DNA of 64,000 nt from assembly GCF_030848505.1 (NCBI RefSeq), contig NZ_JAVDDU010000003.1, forward strand, positions 496,001-560,000, in the 5' to 3' direction. The notes beneath the pieces are model-generated. The model did no database searches. It saw only the letters and a list, made by a program, of their open reading frames with translations, and was not told the DNA's origin. The DNA is from Marinimicrobium hydrolyticum (GTDB taxonomy: Bacteria; Pseudomonadota; Gammaproteobacteria; Pseudomonadales; Cellvibrionaceae). Below, in pieces: positions 58,586 through 64,000 of the stretch (positions within the stretch are counted from its first letter, which is position 1; each line of letters begins with the position of its first letter). Both the position numbers and the translations under genes were made by a program.

Positions 58586-58662
58586 AGAGGACTCCCAAAA
58601 GACTGAAAGGCATCTCCGATACCCGACTGGCGCATTATAGCGGAGGCAGCGCCCGCGGCGGG

Positions 58663-58884
58663 TCAATCCAGCGGGTTTTTATCGTCGCCCGTGGCATTGA
58701 CCATAGCGGCGATGCCACCGCCGCGCAGTCGCTGCATCAGGCTACCCAATTCCGCCACCTGACCGGATTCGAGAAGATCCTCCCCATGGCTGTTAAGCCG
58801 CCCTTTGGCGACCATCTGCCGAACAAATTCCGGGCTCACCGACAAACGTCGGGCCGCCTCTTCGATGCGAATATACTCTTCCAC
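58663..58884 (-). CDS. Small HTH (MerR/excisionase-like) protein
   Basis: 73 aa: EEYIRIEEAARRLSVSPEFV then a recognition-type helix VRQMVAKGRL, the pattern of DNA-binding-excisionase-type HTH domains, followed by a short tail. Too small for a full MerR regulator. Similar small proteins are sometimes found next to rlmJ in gammaproteobacteria (from memory). Divergent from gmk. Confidence 0.6.
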   Translation of the reverse strand: MEEYIRIEEAARRLSVSPEFVRQMVAKGRLNSHGEDLLESGQVAELGSLMQRLRGGGIAAMVNATGDDKNPLD

Positions 58885-58951
58885 GAACGCTCCTGTACCA
58901 ATGGGTGCCTAGCGGTTAACGACTGTGCCATAATAAGCCCTTTCCCTCTAG

Positions 58952-59656
<705 letters not shown>

Positions 59657-59818
59657 TTCACACGACATTGGTCATTGCTGAATCCCCGGTATTCGCCTTG
59701 GCTGCTACATACCGGGGCCAAATTGTGTACAATATGACCCATTGAATGCCCCGCAGGGCACCGGAACAACCCTACGCTCCAACCGGGGCGGCAAACGTAA
59801 ACGAGAGCACAAAAGACT

Positions 59819-60070
59819 ATGGCACGGATCACTGTTGAAGATTGTTTGGACAACGTAGACAACCGGTTTGAACTGGTGATGGTAAGCAGCAAGCGCGCGC
59901 GCCAGCTCGCCGTCGGCGGCAAAGACCCGCTGGTGCCCGAAGAGAACGACAAGCCAACAGTGATCGCTCTGCGCGAAATCGAAGAAGGTTTGATCGACGC
60001 CAGCATTCTGCTGGAGCGCGACGAGCCCGTACGCCCCAAGCCGGAGCAACAGTACGAACCTGAAATGTAA
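59819..60070 (+). CDS. rpoZ: RNA polymerase omega subunit
   Basis: 83 aa: [20 protein letters not shown] and the conserved [20 protein letters not shown]. Helps assemble and stabilise RNA polymerase and contributes to the ppGpp site. Precedes spoT by 60 bases, as usual. Confidence 0.97.
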   Translation: MARITVEDCLDNVDNRFELVMVSSKRARQLAVGGKDPLVPEENDKPTVIALREIEEGLIDASILLERDEPVRPKPEQQYEPEM

Positions 60071-60129
60071 ATGTTTAACCGGCCGTCGCCCCCCAGGGGC
60101 GGCGGCGCCGCTTTTTCTGGAGGACGTCC

Positions 60130-62238
60130 TTGCAAACCATTGAAGCCTTAAGTCACAGGCTTTCGTCCTACCTGGAACAATCCCAAATTAATTTGGTGAA
60201 GCGGGCCTACCTATACGCTGAACAAGCCCACGACGGACAAAAGCGCCGCAGCGGCGAAGCCTACATTACTCACCCCCTGGCCGTGGCGGACATTCTCGCC
60301 AGCATGCACATGGACCATCAAAGCCTGATGGCGGCCATGCTGCACGATGTGATTGAAGACACCGGCATCAGCAAAAAAGCCATCAACAAACAGTTCGGCG
60401 GCACCGTGGCCGACTTGGTGGACGGCGTCAGCAAACTGACCCAAATCGAATTTGAATCCCACGCGGAAAAACAGGCGGAAAACTTCCAGAAAATGGCCCT
60501 GGCCATGGCCAACGACCTGCGCGTGATTCTGGTGAAGCTGGCGGACCGACTGCACAACATGCGCACCCTGGGCGCCATGCCGCCGGAGAAAAAGCGCCGC
60601 ATCGCCAAAGAAACCCTGGAGATCTACGCCCCCATCGCCCACCGCCTGGGCATGAACGACGTGCGTCTGGAATTCGAAGACCGCGGCTTCTACGCCATGT
60701 ACCCGCTGCGCGCCACGCGCCTACAAGCAGCCCTGAAAACCGCGCGCGGCAACCGCAAAGAACTGGTGGAGCAGATTCAAACCGCCATCGAAAAGCGTCT
60801 GGCCAAAGAAAACCTGACCGCGCTGGTACTGGGGCGGGAAAAACACCTGTTCAGCATCTATGAAAAGATGCGCCAGAAGAAAAAGTATTTTAAAGAAATT
60901 ATGGACGTCTACGCCTTCCGCATCATTGTGGACAGCGTGGACACCTGCTACCGGGTGCTGGGGATTATTCACAACCTGTATAAACCCGTGGCGGGCGAGT
61001 TTAAAGATTACATCGCCATCCCCAAAGCCAACGGCTACCAGTCCCTGCACACGGTGTTGGTGGGCATGCACGGCGTGCCCATTGAGGTGCAGATTCGCAC
61101 CAAAGAAATGGACGAGATGGCCAACAACGGCATAGCCGCGCACTTCCTGTACAAATCCAGCGAAGACGAAAGCAGCAGCCACACCCGCGCCCGTCAGTGG
61201 GTGCAGGGCCTGCTGGAAATGCAGCGCCGGGCCGGCGACTCCCTGGAATTTATCGAGAACGTCAAGATCGACCTGTTCCCGGACGAGGTGTACGTATTTA
61301 CCCCCAAAGGGCAGATCGTGGAATTGCCCCACGGCGCCACCGCCGTGGATTTCGCCTACGCGGTGCACACCGACGTGGGCAACAACTGCGTGGCCTGCCG
61401 CATCAACGGCCGCTTGGCGCCGCTGTCCCAGCCGCTGGAAAGTGGCCAGAAGGTCAGTATCATCACCGCCAAGGGCGCCCAGCCCAATCCCAGTTGGCTG
61501 AACTTTACCGTGTCCGGCAAGGCGCGCAGCGCCATTCGCCACTTTTTGAAAAACCAGCGTCACCACCAATCCGTGGCCCTGGGACGGCGCTTGCTGGCGC
61601 GGGCGTTTGAAGACCTGCAGTTGGACCTGGACAAGCTCACCGAAGCGCAAGAACAACAACTGCTCAAAGCCACGCAGATGAAAACCATGGAAGATCTGCT
61701 CGAAGACATTGGCCTGGGCAACCGCATCGCCCAAGGCGTGGCCAACCTTTTGCAACCGGAAGCCAACATGTCCGCCAAAGGCGGCAGCATCACCACACCG
61801 CTGACCATCGATTCCTCCGAAGGCATGCTGATTACCTTCGCCCGCTGTTGCCGCCCCATCCCCGGCGATCCAATCATCGGCCACATCAGCTCCGGCAAAG
61901 GCCTGGTGGTGCACCAGGACACCTGCCGCAACATCGCCGAGCTGCGCCACAAACCGGAAAAAATCAGCCACGTCAGTTGGGCGCCCACGGTGCAGGGGGA
62001 GTTTTTAGTAGACGTGCGTGTGGAAGTGGAATCCGACCGAGGCATCATCGCCACCCTGGCCACACGCGTATCCGAGCAGGGCGGCAGCATTGAACATATT
62101 CGCGTCAATGAGCGTGACGCCCACAACAGCGTGATTCAACTGTGCATTGGCGTACACAACCGCATCCACCTGGCCAACATCATGCGCCGCATCCGCGGCA
62201 TGAGTTTTGTGCTGCGCATTAGCCGCAGTAAAAACTAA
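60130..62238 (+). CDS. spoT: Bifunctional (p)ppGpp synthetase/hydrolase SpoT
   Basis: 702 aa. HD hydrolase domain (HPLAVADIL, LHDVIEDTG with His72-Asp73), synthetase domain (about 220-340: DVYAFRIIVDSVDTCYRVLG, GEFKDYIAIPKANGYQSLHT), TGS domain (about 385-450: FPDEVYVFTPKGQIVELPHG), and a C-terminal ACT domain (VEVESDRGIIATLATRVSEQ). Controls the stringent response. It starts with TTG at 60130; GGAGG 6 bases upstream supports this. Confidence 0.97.
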   Translation: MQTIEALSHRLSSYLEQSQINLVKRAYLYAEQAHDGQKRRSGEAYITHPLAVADILASMHMDHQSLMAAMLHDVIEDTGISKKAINKQFGGTVADLVDGVSKLTQIEFESHAEKQAENFQKMALAMANDLRVILVKLADRLHNMRTLGAMPPEKKRRIAKETLEIYAPIAHRLGMNDVRLEFEDRGFYAMYPLRATRLQAALKTARGNRKELVEQIQTAIEKRLAKENLTALVLGREKHLFSIYEKMRQKKKYFKEIMDVYAFRIIVDSVDTCYRVLGIIHNLYKPVAGEFKDYIAIPKANGYQSLHTVLVGMHGVPIEVQIRTKEMDEMANNGIAAHFLYKSSEDESSSHTRARQWVQGLLEMQRRAGDSLEFIENVKIDLFPDEVYVFTPKGQIVELPHGATAVDFAYAVHTDVGNNCVACRINGRLAPLSQPLESGQKVSIITAKGAQPNPSWLNFTVSGKARSAIRHFLKNQRHHQSVALGRRLLARAFEDLQLDLDKLTEAQEQQLLKATQMKTMEDLLEDIGLGNRIAQGVANLLQPEANMSAKGGSITTPLTIDSSEGMLITFARCCRPIPGDPIIGHISSGKGLVVHQDTCRNIAELRHKPEKISHVSWAPTVQGEFLVDVRVEVESDRGIIATLATRVSEQGGSIEHIRVNERDAHNSVIQLCIGVHNRIHLANIMRRIRGMSFVLRISRSKN

Positions 62239-62313
62239 GCCCGCTAGCCGGGCGGGCGGTATCTGCCCTATACTTAACGGTTTTCCGCAACCGCTTAGCA
62301 AGGACCTTTCCCT

Positions 62314-62697
62314 ATGCCCAATCGCGCCATTATTCACAGCGAACAGGCCCCAGAAGCCATCGGCACTTACTCACAAGCCGTGAAGGTGGACAACACCGTA
62401 TACCTGTCCGGCCAAATTCCACTGGACCCCGAGACCATGACCTTAGTGGAAGGCGGCTTTGAAGCTCAGGCCGAACAAGTGTTCAAAAACCTCGCCGCCG
62501 TGTGCGAAGCGGCCAACGGTAACCTGAACCGCATCGTCAAGCTCAACCTCTACCTGACGGACCTGGATAACTTCCCCATCGTCAACGAAGTGATGGCTCG
62601 CCATTTTAAAGAGCCCTACCCGGCCCGCGCCGCCATTGGCATAAGCCAATTGCCTAAAGGCGCGTTGGTGGAAGCGGATGGGGTGATGGTGATTTAA
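62314..62697 (+). CDS. ridA: RidA family 2-iminobutanoate/2-iminopropanoate deaminase
   Basis: 127 aa. Removes reactive enamine/imine intermediates from PLP enzymes. Signatures: [28 protein letters not shown] and the active-site Arg region [19 protein letters not shown]. Complete. Last gene of the core block; the integron integrase gene lies 57 bases beyond on the other strand. Confidence 0.95.
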   Translation: MPNRAIIHSEQAPEAIGTYSQAVKVDNTVYLSGQIPLDPETMTLVEGGFEAQAEQVFKNLAAVCEAANGNLNRIVKLNLYLTDLDNFPIVNEVMARHFKEPYPARAAIGISQLPKGALVEADGVMVI

Positions 62698-62754
62698 GCC
62701 CCCAGCACTTTGGTTCAAAGAGCCGTCGTCAAACGATCATTGCTTTTGCTTCGA

Positions 62755-63798
62755 CTACCCCGCCAATTTCCAGTACGGGGGCGGCTCTTCCCGAACCTTG
62801 GTATCCAAACCTGAAACATCCAGTGGACTAACAACTCCACGCTCCTGCACGCCAACCACATGCGTATAAATTTGCGTAGTGGCCAAGTCCGAATGCCCCA
62901 TCATTTCCTGAATGTTTCTTATATCAACTCCAGCCCGTAGAAGATTCGTGGCAAAGCTGTGACGAAACGTGTGGCAACCGGCTTTCTTGTAAATTCGCGC
63001 CGCCTCAATGACTTTTTTAACCTGCCTTTGTACGGACTTCTCGCCAATATGATGACGGCGAATAGTGCCGCACATTGGGTCTTCCGAACGGTTCGAGGCG
63101 GGGAAAACATACTGCCACGGCGGACTGACTGAAGCGTTCGGGTATTTCTTCGCCAGGGCGTTGGGTAAATAGACCGAGCCAAAACCCTCATTGAGGTCTT
63201 TTTGGTGCAACGACAACGCATAGTGGATTTGGGTTTGCAATTTTTCCACCAGCGACTCCGGCAACAGTGTACGCCGCCACTTCAGCCCCTTCGACTCCCG
63301 TACGATAATACAGCCATTTGCGAAGTCCACATCCTGAATCCGCAGGCGGCAAGCCTCCGATATTCGAAGGCCCGAACCGTACATCAAGCCCGTGATCAGC
63401 TGATAGATGCCCGTTAGCCCCCCGATCACGGTCATGGCCTCCACATGAGAGAACACCGTTGGCAAGGTCCTCATTCTATTGCTGTGCGCAAAGTTTAACG
63501 TTCCAACCTCTATGCCCAAGAACTTCTGATACATAAATACCAGAGCATTCAGAGCCGTTTTCTGAGTATTCACAGAGCACCGGCGCCTCACCGCCAGATA
63601 ACTGAGGTACTCGTCGATGTGCGCGCTCCCCAACACCTCAGGCCGAGCGCGCTGGTGAAAGCGAATATAGTCGGCGACCCAGAAGCAGTACGTCTTCTCA
63701 GTTCGATAAGCCATTTGCTTGGCTCGCATAAAACTGCGAAAGCGATCAAAAAACCGTACTGGCTTGTCCGGCAGGGCACTGGGGATATCGTCCATCAT
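62755..63798 (-). CDS. intI: Integron integrase (IntI family tyrosine recombinase)
   Basis: 347 aa. SAM-like N-terminal core-binding domain (about 15-105) and a catalytic domain with Arg145 (GSGLRISEA), Lys of ESKGLKWRR, His276/Arg279 ([12 protein letters not shown]), His302 and Tyr311 (YTHV). The extra segment at about 200-255, with [14 protein letters not shown] and [12 protein letters not shown], is diagnostic of integron integrases and binds folded attC sites. ATG 63798 (GGAG 8 bases upstream) gives the normal length; a longer frame to 63993 crosses the promoter. Convergent with ridA; attI and cassettes should lie to the right. Confidence 0.93.
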   Translation of the reverse strand: MMDDIPSALPDKPVRFFDRFRSFMRAKQMAYRTEKTYCFWVADYIRFHQRARPEVLGSAHIDEYLSYLAVRRRCSVNTQKTALNALVFMYQKFLGIEVGTLNFAHSNRMRTLPTVFSHVEAMTVIGGLTGIYQLITGLMYGSGLRISEACRLRIQDVDFANGCIIVRESKGLKWRRTLLPESLVEKLQTQIHYALSLHQKDLNEGFGSVYLPNALAKKYPNASVSPPWQYVFPASNRSEDPMCGTIRRHHIGEKSVQRQVKKVIEAARIYKKAGCHTFRHSFATNLLRAGVDIRNIQEMMGHSDLATTQIYTHVVGVQERGVVSPLDVSGLDTKVREEPPPYWKLAG

Positions 63799-63812
63799 AG
63801 CTACCACTCCAC

Positions 63813-63854
63813 CTGTTTTTTTATACAGTATATTTAGAAAATCGTTACTGTAAA
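63813..63854 (-). promoter_or_regulatory. LexA-controlled intI promoter
   Basis: A perfect LexA box CTGT-N8-ACAG (63813-63828) lies 15 bases before the intI start. On the minus strand a -35 TTTACA (63849-63854), a 16-bp spacer and a -10 TATACT (63827-63832) form a promoter whose -10 touches the box. LexA binding would block transcription, so the SOS response should induce the integrase. Confidence 0.88.
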
Positions 63855-64000
63855 GTACAAAAGCGACACGGGCACCATGAAAAACCGAGTACTTGCTTGA
63901 GATTGAAGCATTTTGTATAGAAAACAAAGGGTTATCCGACCCTTCGCGAAGAATGAGGTAAAAAGGATATATCGCATTAGGTGACTTTTGCACGATGCAC
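63855..64000. other. Right window edge: region expected to lead to attI
   Basis: No gene is seen. No GTTRRRY-type core site is found on either strand here, so attI probably lies just outside. A short TTCGCGAA palindrome is present near 63944. Confidence 0.4.

Noticed and set aside
60721-61971. 416-codon minus-strand open frame opposite spoT
   Set aside because: His/Val/Gly-rich composition with no recognisable domain; it is an antisense shadow of the clearly real spoT gene.
63855-64000. attI core site
   Set aside because: No GTTRRRY motif was found on either strand within the window; it probably lies outside.

Overview
The window looks like a piece of a gammaproteobacterial chromosome, most likely a marine polysaccharide-degrading member of the Cellvibrionaceae or a relative. 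This is inferred from gene order (rpmB-rpmG-radC-coaBC-algC-argB-slmA-pyrE-crc-rph-yicC and gmk-rpoZ-spoT-ridA, close to the Pseudomonas order), the presence of Crc, the secreted carbohydrate-active proteins and moderately high GC. No rRNA, tRNA, CRISPR array or complete insertion sequence was seen.

Layout. 1-4.4 kb: 5' part of recQ, a small ORF and a secreted protein with four F5/8 type C and two fibronectin III domains. 5.2-9.2 kb: an ABC exporter pair and a small-protein cluster (SnoaL-like, two DGPF/YCII proteins, an LprI-like protein) containing two gene remnants. 9.3-12.7 kb: nitrate ABC importer nrtA-nrtB-nrtD. 13.0-14.9 kb: an ECF42-type sigma factor and a small outer-membrane barrel. 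Both DGPF genes have TGTCGA-N17-CGAC upstream, which matches the known ECF42 promoter style, so this sigma factor probably drives them although the nitrate importer separates them.

15.1-26.5 kb is the conserved housekeeping block, without the dut gene often found between coaBC and algC. 26.6-58.9 kb is a large accessory block lying between yicC and gmk, which are usually neighbours: a cardiolipin synthase-like enzyme, an FKBP, two lipoproteins (clan GH-A hydrolase and pectate-lyase-like beta-helix), a MocR/PhzF pair with a direct-repeat operator, the periplasmic nitrate reductase operon napEDABC behind an FNR/Anr-type promoter, and a 13-kb corrinoid uptake and late cobalamin assembly cluster behind a B12 riboswitch (btuB, btuR, cobQ, btuC, btuD, cobU, cobT, cobC, cobS, cbiB, cobD, btuF). 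A rhomboid protease and a membrane TPR protein, a DUF418 protein and rlmJ follow. 59.0-62.7 kb resumes the core order gmk-rpoZ-spoT-ridA.

62.7-64.0 kb holds a chromosomal integron integrase (IntI family) with a LexA box over its promoter. The attI site and any cassette array would lie just beyond the right edge.

The most unusual non-coding feature is a family of about 90-110 bp double-hairpin repeats (16.6, 16.8, 46.3, 50.9 and 51.1 kb, plus a mosaic copy at 46.7 kb). The core and a GTCCCT loop are conserved while both stems differ in sequence yet stay paired. They sit beside radC/coaBC and within the cobalamin cluster, together with REP-type palindromes and tandem repeats. Other notable items are a 23-bp tandem array that begins inside the 3' end of argB, and a 19-bp-spaced MerR-type promoter next to a possible remnant of a GyrI-like regulator.
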